Shown in pieces: positions 17,617-25,791 of a DNA stretch of 64,000 bases (positions within the stretch are counted from its first letter, which is position 1; each line of letters opens with the position of its first letter). The notes beneath the pieces are model-generated. The model saw nothing but the letters and a program-made list of their open reading frames with translations, was not told the DNA's origin and searched no databases. This DNA comes from Bacillota bacterium (GTDB lineage Bacteria > Bacillota > Clostridia > Acetivibrionales > DSM-1351). Where the stretch lies: positions 1-64,000 of the forward strand of contig JAEWOH010000010.1 in assembly GCA_023460955.1 (NCBI GenBank), written 5' to 3'. The position numbers were made by a program, and so were the translations under genes.

Positions 17617-18327
17617 GTGAGCCGGAAAGGTAAAGACGTTTATATGGCTGTCAAAAGAAAAAAATACTCTTTAATATATGCCTCAAAACATGCAGTACCT
17701 TTTAAGAAAGACAGACCTCTTCAAATTATGCTGTTAATATATTTATCTGTTTTTATTTTTATGGCAGTAGAACCGACGGATTATGTGCAATGGTGGTATA
17801 TGAACATAGCTTCTGTGTTGATTTTTTTAATCCTCGGTCTCTTCTATGTGAATAGCAGGCTTACAAATATGGCTTATGCTAGTGTACTGCTTTTCCTTTT
17901 AATTCACACTGTGGGAGCCCATTATACTTATTCCCAATGCCCGATGGGTGAATGGATGAAGGGGTTTTTGGGCGGGGGTAGAAATAATTACGACCGATTA
18001 GTGTTTCTGGCTTTTGGTTTGCTGATTTCAACACCGGTTATGGAGATTCTGTACCACCGGTTCAGGCTTAGGTATACAGAGGCGTGTCTTATCTCTATTC
18101 TAATTATTGTTGCCTTTTGTGCACTTAATTCCCTGGCCGATATGCTAGTGGCATCCTTTAGCAGTACTCGAGCCATATTAACATTGAAAGAGGCTCAAGG
18201 GGATATGTGGACATCACAAAGAGATATTGCCATGAGTCTTCTGGGCGCAGTTCTTAACATGGGCAATTGCATACTTATTAAGATAAAACGCAATCAAAAA
18301 ATCCACATGGTAAAAGCAACAAAATAG
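17617..18327 (+). CDS. DUF2238 (YjdF-type) integral membrane protein
   Basis: Up to 236 aa with about six hydrophobic segments. Family hallmarks are HTVGAHYTYS, RNNYDRLVFLAFG and the C-terminal QGDMWTSQRDI followed by a last helix. The function of the family is unknown. The open frame begins at a GTG at 17617; an ATG at 17644 is equally plausible, and neither has a convincing ribosome site. It is transcribed alone, between the gtrA-like gene on the other strand and uvsE. Confidence 0.8.
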   Translation: MSRKGKDVYMAVKRKKYSLIYASKHAVPFKKDRPLQIMLLIYLSVFIFMAVEPTDYVQWWYMNIASVLIFLILGLFYVNSRLTNMAYASVLLFLLIHTVGAHYTYSQCPMGEWMKGFLGGGRNNYDRLVFLAFGLLISTPVMEILYHRFRLRYTEACLISILIIVAFCALNSLADMLVASFSSTRAILTLKEAQGDMWTSQRDIAMSLLGAVLNMGNCILIKIKRNQKIHMVKATK

Positions 18328-18415
18328 ATATATTCAATTAGCTTTCTACATATCTCTACTTTAGCCACAAACGTAAAAAAGTTTTTCGTAATTTTTTATA
18401 AATGTTTTTTTATTT

Positions 18416-18443
18416 TAGATAGGGGAATAATATACCTAATCTA
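18416..18443. promoter_or_regulatory. Operator-like palindrome before uvsE
   Basis: TAGATAGG (18416-18423) and CCTAATCTA (18435-18443) form an inverted repeat around AATAATATA, which looks like a -10 region. It is not a LexA-type box that I recognise. Confidence 0.4.
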
Positions 18444-18485
18444 TTTTATTTAAAAACGAAAAAAACAAGAAGGTGGGGAATCAGT

Positions 18486-19448
18486 TTGATTTTCAGACTT
18501 GGATATGTTGCAATGACCCTTTCCCTAGAGAATTGTTCGCCGTCAGGAACAGTTACTTATGCTGTTTATAGTAAGCTTAAGGACGAGCCTGCCAGGAAAG
18601 TAAGGCTTGAAAGGGTATCAAAGCTGAATATTGATAATACCTTAAGAATTCTTAAATATAACCGGGCAATGGATATCCAGGTTTACAGACTTACTTCCAA
18701 GCTCATTCCACTTGCTACCCACAGTGAATTGGCCGGTTGGGATTACCATATTCAGTTTGCCGAGCAGTTCAGACAGCTTGGTGATTATGTAAAGGAAAAC
18801 AATTTCCGCATTAGTGCGCATCCGGATCATTTCACTATACTAAATCCGATTAAGCCTGAGGTTTTACAGGCATCTATCAACGACCTGGATTATCATGTGA
18901 GACTCTATGAAGCTATGGGACTGGATGATTACAAATACAAGCTTGTACTTCATGTGGGTGGTTTGTATGGGAATAAATGCAGTTCTATTGAAAGGTTTAA
19001 GGATAACTTTGTAAAGCTTCCCGATAAAATAAGAAAGCGAATAATTATCGAAAATGATGATAAATGCTTTACTGCGGCAGAAGTACTCAAACTCTGCCAA
19101 GATCTTGAGACCCCAATGGTACTGGACGTTCACCATCATAAATGTGCTAATAATGGAGAAAAGCTGCTGGATTTATTACCTGATATATATAAAACCTGGG
19201 ATGGGGAACCGTTCCCACCCAAGGTTCATTTCTCAAGTCCCAAGAGTGAAAAGGAATTTCGCAGTCATGCAGATTATATAGATTTTGCTGATTTTATGGA
19301 ATTTCTTAATATTACTAAACAGGTAAACCGGGACATAGATATAATGCTGGAAGCTAAAATGAAAGACAAGGCTTTGCTGGAGCTCACCGGAAGGCTTGCC
19401 ATGGAGGAGGGAATAGTTCGGGTCAATAAAGCCGCTTTCCAGCTTTAA
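18486..19448 (+). CDS. uvsE: UV damage endonuclease UvsE (UVDE)
   Basis: 320 aa. Metal-dependent TIM-barrel endonuclease that nicks DNA 5' to UV photoproducts and some other lesions, giving a repair route separate from UvrABC. The N-terminus FRLGYVAMTLSL...SPSGT matches the family, and the metal-ligand segments are visible: SAHPDHF, LVLHVGG, IENDD, VLDVHHHK, HFSSPK and LEAK. The start is TTG at 18486 with AAGGTGGGG upstream. A palindrome (18416-18443) lies over the likely promoter. Confidence 0.92.
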   Translation: MIFRLGYVAMTLSLENCSPSGTVTYAVYSKLKDEPARKVRLERVSKLNIDNTLRILKYNRAMDIQVYRLTSKLIPLATHSELAGWDYHIQFAEQFRQLGDYVKENNFRISAHPDHFTILNPIKPEVLQASINDLDYHVRLYEAMGLDDYKYKLVLHVGGLYGNKCSSIERFKDNFVKLPDKIRKRIIIENDDKCFTAAEVLKLCQDLETPMVLDVHHHKCANNGEKLLDLLPDIYKTWDGEPFPPKVHFSSPKSEKEFRSHADYIDFADFMEFLNITKQVNRDIDIMLEAKMKDKALLELTGRLAMEEGIVRVNKAAFQL

Positions 19449-19563
19449 AGAAAATGCTTATGCTGTATGAGGCGTATTGGGCAGTTATATTTTTTCTCTA
19501 AAGTGTAAAGAATATTTATGAATACCTGAAAGGTAGAATTTATTTCAGAGAGGATGTTTTAAA

Positions 19564-19692
19564 TTGGCTAAGGATAAGAATAAGGACCAGAATAACGATG
19601 TTTCATTTGACAATGACCAGTTGGGAGAAAATAAAACCAATAACGGTGGCGGGCCAAGAGGCGGTCAGGGTAACATCAAGCCTAAGAAATAG
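19564..19692 (+). CDS. 42-aa hydrophilic small protein
   Basis: A TTG-initiated ORF with GAGAGGA 9 nt upstream and a strong terminator directly after its stop. The product is highly charged and Asn/Asp/Lys/Gly-rich (starts AKDKNKDQNND, then GGGPRGGQGN, ends KPKK), with no hydrophobic core and probably unstructured. It lies 115 nt after uvsE and may share its transcript. The ribosome site, frame and terminator support it as a real gene; I recognise no family. Confidence 0.6.
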   Translation: MAKDKNKDQNNDVSFDNDQLGENKTNNGGGPRGGQGNIKPKK

Positions 19693-19712
19693 TTAAAATG
19701 TACATTCTTTTG

Positions 19713-19750
19713 AAAAGAGAATTGGGGGCGACCCCCAATTCTCTTTTTTT
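19713..19750 (+). terminator. Strong terminator after the 42-aa ORF
   Basis: A perfect 16-bp stem (19713-19728 with 19732-19747), a 3-nt loop and a T run. Confidence 0.92.
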
Positions 19751-19867
19751 GACATTCTCATTTATTGCAGCTGTGGTCAGTACTTTCAAAAGGGTCTTTT
19801 CCACCTCAGAAGAAGCGATAAGAAACGAAATTTCCTGCACAGCTTCCGCCGTCTACAAAAATAATGA

Positions 19868-19873
19868 TATAAT
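19868..19873 (+). promoter_or_regulatory. Likely -10 element of the PfkB kinase gene
   Basis: A perfect TATAAT 52 bp before the start codon, downstream of the terminator at 19713-19750. No good -35 is seen at the expected place. Confidence 0.4.
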
Positions 19874-19925
19874 AGGAACTATTGGTTTATACACATTAGT
19901 TAAGATACAGGGTATGGGTATACGT

Positions 19926-20870
19926 ATGATAACAGTTTTATCCTTAAGTCCGGCTATAGATAAGATATACCTGATTGATAACTTTTCAGCGGGAAGTCTT
20001 TATAGAGTTGGGAACTGCCTGCAATCTGCAGGAGGCAAAGGTATTAATGTTTCAAGGGTTTTAAAAACACTTGGGGCTGATGTCAGAGTTTTGGGGTTTA
20101 AAGCAGGAAGTACCGGGGAATGGCTGGAGAAGAGCCTGGCAGCATTGGATGCAGAAACCCGCTTTATTTCTGTGGAAGGCCTGTCCAGGACCAACAATAA
20201 CATAATAGATAAAATCAATAACCGGGAGACAGAAATCCTTGAGGAAGGACCGGAAATTAATAAGGAAGCCTGGGCAGCTTTCCTGGATACTTTCCGCTGC
20301 AGTCTCGCGGAATCACAGCTGCTGGTGTGCTCGGGTGGCCTTCCCAAAGGTGTGGGCACAGATACTTACGCCAGGCTTATAGCTGAAGCAAACAAATTTG
20401 GCGTCAAAACAATTCTGGACTCAAGCGGTCAGGTGTTAAGGCAGGGAATTGAAGCGGGGCCATATCTGATAAAGCCAAATTTGCGGGAGCTGAATGCTTA
20501 TTTTGATTTACAGCTGGAAAACGACCGGGATATTGTAGAAGCCTGCCGTAAGATAATAAAAAAAGGGGTTAGGATTGTGGTGACCTCTTTGGGTGAAAAA
20601 GGTGCTATTATGGTGACTGAAGACACAGTATTAAAAGCCCTTCCACTCAAGGTTGAGGTGGCAAACACCATAGGCTCGGGAGACTCAATGGTTGCAGGAA
20701 TATGCAGGGGTATATCGGAAGGGCTTTCGGAAGCTGAGGCCTTTAGGCTGGGTTGTGCTTGTGCGGCCTCGAATACTGAATTTTTGGAGATCGGGCACAT
20801 AGATGTGGAAAAAGTAAAAAAGCTGAAGGAAAGCGTTGTGCTGCAGGAGATGCAGATTAACGAAGATTAA
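19926..20870 (+). CDS. PfkB-family sugar kinase, 1-phosphofructokinase-like
   Basis: 314 aa from the ATG at 19926, chosen because the family begins MITVLSLSPAID; the frame remains open upstream but runs through the preceding terminator. GGKGINVSRVL is PfkB signature 1. NTIGSGDSMVAG is signature 2, carrying the catalytic Asp. The substrate is likely fructose-1-phosphate or tagatose-6-phosphate. No PTS transporter or DeoR regulator adjoins it, so it is not in a classical fru operon. The gap to tex is 67 nt. Confidence 0.87.
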   Translation: MITVLSLSPAIDKIYLIDNFSAGSLYRVGNCLQSAGGKGINVSRVLKTLGADVRVLGFKAGSTGEWLEKSLAALDAETRFISVEGLSRTNNNIIDKINNRETEILEEGPEINKEAWAAFLDTFRCSLAESQLLVCSGGLPKGVGTDTYARLIAEANKFGVKTILDSSGQVLRQGIEAGPYLIKPNLRELNAYFDLQLENDRDIVEACRKIIKKGVRIVVTSLGEKGAIMVTEDTVLKALPLKVEVANTIGSGDSMVAGICRGISEGLSEAEAFRLGCACAASNTEFLEIGHIDVEKVKKLKESVVLQEMQINED

Positions 20871-20937
20871 TACTTATAAATACAGAATAAATAAGGACAA
20901 AATGTTTTAACAAGTAAAATACAATTTGGAGGACAAT

Positions 20938-23091
20938 ATGGAGATAGTTGAACAGCTAATTAAGGAATTCAGCCTAAAACCCTTTCAGGTACAAAATACA
21001 GTAAAGCTTATAGATGAAGGTAATACAATTCCCTTTATTGCCCGGTACAGAAAGGAAGTTACCGGTGAATTAAATGACCAGGTACTGAGGGAATTACATG
21101 AACGACTTGTCTATTTAAGAAACCTTGAGCAAAGAAGAGGGGACGTTAAGAGACTTATAGATGAGCAGGGCAAGCTTACTGAAGAACTGGCTCGTTCATT
21201 GGAGAAGGCTGTTACACTTCAGGAGATAGAGGACATTTACCGACCTTATAAAGTCAAAAGAAAAACAAGGGCATCTGTGGCAAAAGAAAAGGGCTTAGAG
21301 CCTCTTGCAGCAATAATATTCGCCCAAATGTCATTAAAAACTCCCGTTCTGCAGCTGGCAACAGGCTATATAGATGCTGAAAAGGGAGTTAATACTGCAG
21401 AGGAAGCTTTGGCAGGAGCCATGGATATAATAGCTGAGGAAGTTTCAGATAACGCGGAATTTAGAAAAGCTCTCAGAGAGATTATATTCAGAAATGCTCT
21501 GATAGTATCTATGGCAAAAAAAGAAGAGGATTCGGTATACAGAATGTATTATGATTTTAGAGAGTCTGTTTCTAAAGTTGCAAATCATAGGATTCTGGCT
21601 ATAAACAGAGGGGAAAAGGAGGAATTTCTTCAGGTCAAAATAGATGTAGACAGTGCCTTGTGTCTGACTTATCTTAAGGGTAAAATAGTTAAGAAAACAA
21701 ATCCCGAGATGGCCGGATATGTGGAGCGTGCAGTTGAGGATGCATACAGCAGGCTCATATTCCCGTCTTTAGAAAGAGATATCCGTAATCAGCTTTCTGA
21801 AAATGCTCAGGAGCAAGCGATGAAGGTATTTGCGGAAAATCTGAGAAACCTTTTGTTGCAGCCGCCAGTAAAGGACAGAGTAGTTTTGGGACTGGACCCC
21901 GCTTATAGAACAGGCTGTAAAATAGCTGTGGTTGATGAAACGGGAAAGGTTCTGGATACAACAGTTATTTATCCTACTCCTCCTCAAAGCAAGGTTGAAG
22001 AAGCAAAAGCAAAGCTTAAGCTGCTGATTGAAAAACACAAAGTGGATATCATTTCTATAGGTAACGGCACTGCCTCCAAGGAGTCAGAAATGTTTGTAGC
22101 TGACCTTTTAAAGGAAATTGACAGGAAGATTTATTACATGGTGGTAAGTGAGGCCGGAGCTTCAGTGTATTCTGCTTCAAAGCTCGGAGCAGAGGAGTTC
22201 CCTGAGTTTGATGTCGCTCTACGCAGTGCTGTGTCTATAGCAAGAAGGCTTCAGGACCCTTTGGCAGAACTGGTTAAAATAGATCCCAAAGCAATTGGAG
22301 TCGGGCAGTATCAACATGACATGAATCAGAAAAGGCTTGATGAATCACTTGGGGGCGTAGTAGAAGACTGTGTTAATAATGTAGGAGTTGATCTTAATAC
22401 AGCCTCAGCTCCGCTATTATCGTATATATCAGGCATATCATCTTCAATAGCTAAAAACGTAGTGGAATACAGAGAGCAAAACGGAAAGTTTAAGAGCAGA
22501 AATGAAATAAAAAAAGTTAAAAAGTTAGGCAGCAAAACCTTTGAGCAGTGTGCAGGCTTTTTGAGAATTACAGACGGAGACAACATACTTGACAATACCT
22601 CTGTTCATCCTGAATCATATTCAGCCGCCGAGAGGCTGCTCAAGAAAATGGGATATTCTCTGACCGATGTAAGCAGCAAAAATATTCGTGATTTAGAGAG
22701 AGAAGTTGAAGAGACCGGACGGGTAAAGGTTGCTGAAGAATTGGGAATAGGTTTGCCGACACTTAAAGACATAATTAGCGAACTTTTAAAACCCGGAAGA
22801 GATCCCAGGGATGAACTGCCAAAGCCGGTCCTTCACACCGATATTCTCCATTTGGAGGATCTTAAACCCGGAATGGTACTCACAGGAACAGTCAGAAATG
22901 TAGCAGATTTTGGTGCCTTTGTTGATATTGGGGTTCATCAAGACGGGTTAGTTCATATTTCACAGCTGGCGGACCGGTTTGTTAAAAATCCGATGGAAGT
23001 TGTTGCAGTCGGAGATATTGTAAAAGTACGTGTAATAGAAGTTGATGCTGATAGGAAGAGAATATCTCTGAGCATGAGAGAATTGAATTAA
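20938..23091 (+). CDS. Tex-family RNA-binding transcription accessory protein
   Basis: 717 aa from the ATG at 20938, with TTGGAGG upstream overlapping an in-frame TTG at 20926. Full-length Tex architecture is visible: an N-terminal helical region with the IPFIARYRKEVTG motif, a YqgF/RNase H-like domain (VLGLDPAYRTGCKIAVVD), helix-hairpin-helix segments (GVDLNTASAPLLSYISGIS), and a C-terminal S1 domain (about 640-710, GTVRNVADFGAFVDIG). It binds nucleic acids and influences transcription or RNA metabolism in other bacteria. Cytoplasmic. Confidence 0.95.
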   Translation: MEIVEQLIKEFSLKPFQVQNTVKLIDEGNTIPFIARYRKEVTGELNDQVLRELHERLVYLRNLEQRRGDVKRLIDEQGKLTEELARSLEKAVTLQEIEDIYRPYKVKRKTRASVAKEKGLEPLAAIIFAQMSLKTPVLQLATGYIDAEKGVNTAEEALAGAMDIIAEEVSDNAEFRKALREIIFRNALIVSMAKKEEDSVYRMYYDFRESVSKVANHRILAINRGEKEEFLQVKIDVDSALCLTYLKGKIVKKTNPEMAGYVERAVEDAYSRLIFPSLERDIRNQLSENAQEQAMKVFAENLRNLLLQPPVKDRVVLGLDPAYRTGCKIAVVDETGKVLDTTVIYPTPPQSKVEEAKAKLKLLIEKHKVDIISIGNGTASKESEMFVADLLKEIDRKIYYMVVSEAGASVYSASKLGAEEFPEFDVALRSAVSIARRLQDPLAELVKIDPKAIGVGQYQHDMNQKRLDESLGGVVEDCVNNVGVDLNTASAPLLSYISGISSSIAKNVVEYREQNGKFKSRNEIKKVKKLGSKTFEQCAGFLRITDGDNILDNTSVHPESYSAAERLLKKMGYSLTDVSSKNIRDLEREVEETGRVKVAEELGIGLPTLKDIISELLKPGRDPRDELPKPVLHTDILHLEDLKPGMVLTGTVRNVADFGAFVDIGVHQDGLVHISQLADRFVKNPMEVVAVGDIVKVRVIEVDADRKRISLSMRELN

Positions 23092-23199
23092 TAAAATGTT
23101 TTTCAGACTGATGGAATTACTGTTGATGACTTTATTTGAATTATTAATTATGATATTATGTATTTTATGATTTAGAAATATGAAAGAGGGACTGACCGA

Positions 23200-24102
23200 A
23201 TGGAGACAATTAACTATGCTGTCCGATTACTGGCGAAAAGGCCGTCAATACTGATTTTAACCATAATTATAAGTACAATACTCTGTGTTGTCGAAAATCT
23301 GATGATGACCCTTTTTTATGGTATAACAATGTTTAAAACTGGAAGCCCTTTTGACGACTATGTAAATATTATTCAATTTGTAATAGATACAGTACTTGTC
23401 CCGCAAACAGCAGTAAAAATAATTTTCGCACTAATTATACTTGTAGTTGCTGTTTCACTGATTTTCGGACTGCTGTTGTCCGGATACTTTAGTATACTTA
23501 CAAATGCTGTACAGGGTAAACCTAAGAAACCGGGAAGTGAGTTTCTTGCCGGGATAAAGAAATACTTTTTCAAAATGATTTCAGTTAATTTGTGGGTTCT
23601 CAGTTCAACTATAATCTTTGCAATTTATGCATTGATAGCAACAGTTCCCGCCGCCATATTCATAGACAATGCTTTAAATGGGGACGTCAATATTGTTGCC
23701 GGTGTACTTTTACTTGTTGTAACAATAGTAGTTTTGTTTTTCAGCTTCGCATTTTTCAGACAGTATATATCATTCTGGTATCCTTCGGCATTCATATATG
23801 ATAAAAATCATTTTAAAGTTGCAAAGAAAATATCAGACAACCATTTTTGGCAGTTATTATCAAGATTTATTATTTTTGATGTAATACTTGCTGTATTTGA
23901 TGTTATTTATGTTATTGCAAACTTTTCCATGGCCAATGCTCAGGTAGTATCCGGTGCAACAAGCAATGTACTGTTGATAGTTAATATTATATTCAAGACC
24001 ATTTTTATTGCCGTTTTGGTGTGCTTTGTTTTTGCCTCATTTCACAAACTCAATGAAAAAAACCAGTATAAAAGTGCTGAATTAAAAAATATCCAGCAGT
24101 AA
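23200..24102 (+). CDS. Six-helix integral membrane protein of unknown function
   Basis: 300 aa with about six hydrophobic segments (near 15-40, 68-95, 125-155, 163-187, 215-245 and 252-285). The arrangement and the FWYPSAFIYD stretch are reminiscent of uncharacterised clostridial membrane proteins of the DUF975/YciC type, but I cannot assign it. The N-terminus is cytoplasmic-looking (RLLAKRPS). GAGGGA lies upstream of the ATG. Its 3' end overlaps the reverse-strand gene at 24082 by about 21 nt, so the two transcripts overlap tail to tail. Confidence 0.7.
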   Translation: METINYAVRLLAKRPSILILTIIISTILCVVENLMMTLFYGITMFKTGSPFDDYVNIIQFVIDTVLVPQTAVKIIFALIILVVAVSLIFGLLLSGYFSILTNAVQGKPKKPGSEFLAGIKKYFFKMISVNLWVLSSTIIFAIYALIATVPAAIFIDNALNGDVNIVAGVLLLVVTIVVLFFSFAFFRQYISFWYPSAFIYDKNHFKVAKKISDNHFWQLLSRFIIFDVILAVFDVIYVIANFSMANAQVVSGATSNVLLIVNIIFKTIFIAVLVCFVFASFHKLNEKNQYKSAELKNIQQ

Positions 24103-24453
24103 ATACAGGAGAACAATCAGGAGTATTTCATCCTGTACCTTGTCTGTTAGAAGAAGTATAATTAGGCCTGCCAGAATTAAGTCATCCAGGTATATGTCAA
24201 AATCAAAAATAGTAAACAAAGGACTTCCCGATCTCTCAATTTTATCACCTCCGAATAAAGAGGAGAGAAAACCCAGAGGTTGGGATTTTTTTCGATCTTG
24301 AGCTTCAGTTGGTCCTTCAGCTCTGGTTATTGAGGATTCTTCGCTAAAACTACTTTCAGCTTCCTGAATATTCTGTTCTTTATGGTGAGGGTTTTCCTCA
24401 GAATGAGCCTTTTTATATCTTCTCGATTTTGAAGGACGCTTCCTGTAAACCAT
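24082..24453 (-). CDS. Basic/acidic small protein with hydrophobic C-terminus
   Basis: 123 aa from the ATG at 24453, which has GGAG 8 nt upstream. The N-terminus is very basic (RKRPSKSRRYKKAH), the middle is polar and Glu/Ser-rich, and the C-terminal third has two hydrophobic stretches separated by DKVQDE (DDLILAGLIILLL and ILLIVLLYLLLDIF). Similar C-termini recur in small clostridial proteins of unknown role. It is the last gene of a three-gene reverse-strand group with 24493 and 24924. A spore-related role is a guess only. Confidence 0.65.
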   Translation of the reverse strand: MVYRKRPSKSRRYKKAHSEENPHHKEQNIQEAESSFSEESSITRAEGPTEAQDRKKSQPLGFLSSLFGGDKIERSGSPLFTIFDFDIYLDDLILAGLIILLLTDKVQDEILLIVLLYLLLDIF

Positions 24454-24492
24454 TATATTCACTCCAATTCCAGTTAATCATAGGATGCTCCT

Positions 24493-24891
24493 TTATACAG
24501 GCCGCTCTTCCGAATCATCCAATATCTGGGTTAAACTGCCGATCCTCATAAGCTTAATACAGGTTTGAAGCTTTCTTTGCCTGTTTTTATTGAGGTAGGG
24601 TCGAATAGCGTTTAAGAGATTCACTCTGGGGTCACTTCCTGTATTAAGCTTACCCATTGCCTTTTTCATTTTTCTGGCCATGTCGGCAAAGTCATCGGCG
24701 TCATTATTGCCTGAGTTTTCACTACTTCTGGACTTTTGAGGGGAATCCTCAGAAGAGTCTTCCTCTTTTGAACCGTTATTGGACATGAGCATGCCTAGTA
24801 AACCCTTCACATTATCCGGAATGTTGGGATTTGAATTCTGTCCCAGCATATCTGCTATTTGTTTAATCTTATCACCCATGTCGTCACTCAT
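24493..24891 (-). CDS. Hydrophilic small protein of unknown function
   Basis: 132 aa; GGAGGT precedes the ATG at 24891. The N-terminal helix (MGDKIKQIADMLG) and NVKGLLGMLMSN are followed by a Ser/Glu/Asn-rich linker and a conserved-looking helical C-terminus (VNLLNAIRPYLNKNRQRKLQ, then CIKLMRIGSL). No signal peptide or membrane segment. I remember comparable small proteins in other clostridia but not a function. It is in line with its neighbours, 32 nt after the 105-aa gene and 39 nt before the next. Confidence 0.65.
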   Translation of the reverse strand: MSDDMGDKIKQIADMLGQNSNPNIPDNVKGLLGMLMSNNGSKEEDSSEDSPQKSRSSENSGNNDADDFADMARKMKKAMGKLNTGSDPRVNLLNAIRPYLNKNRQRKLQTCIKLMRIGSLTQILDDSEERPV

Positions 24892-24923
24892 TTAAAATAC
24901 CTCCAATGCAGCTTATGTTTTAT

Positions 24924-25241
24924 TTATGAATTTAAGTAATCATTTACTTTCTTCATAATATCCTTACTGTCTTTTCCCAGAAGCTTTTCAAGTTTATCCA
25001 GGTCGCCCTTAGATATTTTTTTCTTTATTTCATCCTTATCAATTTTAATGTTTCTAAGTTTTTCTTCATCATATTCATTTATCTTTTCCATAAGCTCGTT
25101 TTTGTCGATCTTTTCCAGCTTTTTTGCCAAATCCTCAGTGTTATCCTTTTTTAACATATCTATAGCCTGATTAACTTTTGACTGCACCATTTTATCTGCC
25201 AATAATTCCTGTAGCTTCTTACTTAATGAATTCTCACCCAT
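24924..25241 (-). CDS. Lys/Glu-rich helical small protein
   Basis: 105 aa, almost entirely predicted helix or coiled coil: long runs of charged residues with Leu/Ile at regular spacing (LAKKLEKIDKNELMEKINEY). GGGGGAG stands just before the ATG at 25241. No known motif. It is the first gene of the three-gene reverse-strand group. The hydrophobic face suggests it oligomerises or binds a partner, perhaps a neighbour's product; this is inference. Confidence 0.65.
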   Translation of the reverse strand: MGENSLSKKLQELLADKMVQSKVNQAIDMLKKDNTEDLAKKLEKIDKNELMEKINEYDEEKLRNIKIDKDEIKKKISKGDLDKLEKLLGKDSKDIMKKVNDYLNS

Positions 25242-25351
25242 AAACTCCCCCCGTTCCGCTGGTAGTCAGCGTATTTAATAAGTATTATAAAAGTAGCTAT
25301 TACAGTGTATGCAGGCTGACAAGCCTATTATGTAAAAACCAATTTTGATAA

Positions 25352-25393
25352 TTTGAAATAGAAGCTTGGATTATCCCAAGCTTCTATTCAAAT
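25352..25393 (-). terminator. Hairpin after the Cys-rich small gene
   Basis: A long stem (about 17 bp with one bulged A; arms 25352-25369 and 25376-25393) lies between the Cys-rich gene and the 105-aa gene. There is no real T run, so it may terminate partially or stabilise the 3' end. Confidence 0.5.
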
Positions 25394-25421
25394 ACTTTTC
25401 TTATGGAAGATCGTTAATAGA

Positions 25422-25619
25422 TTAGCAATCTTCGTTACAATTGTCGCTGTTGCAGATAAACAATAACAAGAGAATTATTGCGAGCCATACTAATGTACAG
25501 TCATCAAACAGGTCTGATAATCCGCTTGAACCATTGTTACAGCAGCAGAAGAATATAATGGCCAAGATTATAAGCCATTCACATCCGAAACCATTACTGT
25601 TTCCACCAAAACATCCCAT
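25422..25619 (-). CDS. Cysteine-rich small membrane protein
   Basis: 65 aa from the ATG at 25619 (GGAGGT, 6-nt spacer); an in-frame ATG at 25655 has no ribosome site. It contains nine Cys, including a CCC cluster right after the first hydrophobic segment (EWLIILAIIFFCCC), then a short polar loop and a second hydrophobic segment (LVWLAIILLLLFIC) with a Cys-containing acidic tail. Proteins of this type in clostridia often carry the uninformative label 'chorion class high-cysteine'. They may be spore-surface or membrane proteins; function unknown. Confidence 0.7.
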   Translation of the reverse strand: MGCFGGNSNGFGCEWLIILAIIFFCCCNNGSSGLSDLFDDCTLVWLAIILLLLFICNSDNCNEDC

Positions 25620-25791
25620 AACTTTACCTCCAATAAAATATTTAAGATAATGCATACTATGATGTGTTAATAAAAGTTGTTACAACTGAAAAAATAATTT
25701 TTATAAAAATAGAAGATGGTGTATTATATAAGAGGTAAGTCACATATTTAATTCGTTTGATGCGTGTAAGGTGCGCAGTCTGGAGGTTTCA

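Noticed and set aside
19698..19925. N-terminal extension of the PfkB kinase
   Set aside because: The frame runs through a perfect terminator and the family begins at the ATG at 19926.
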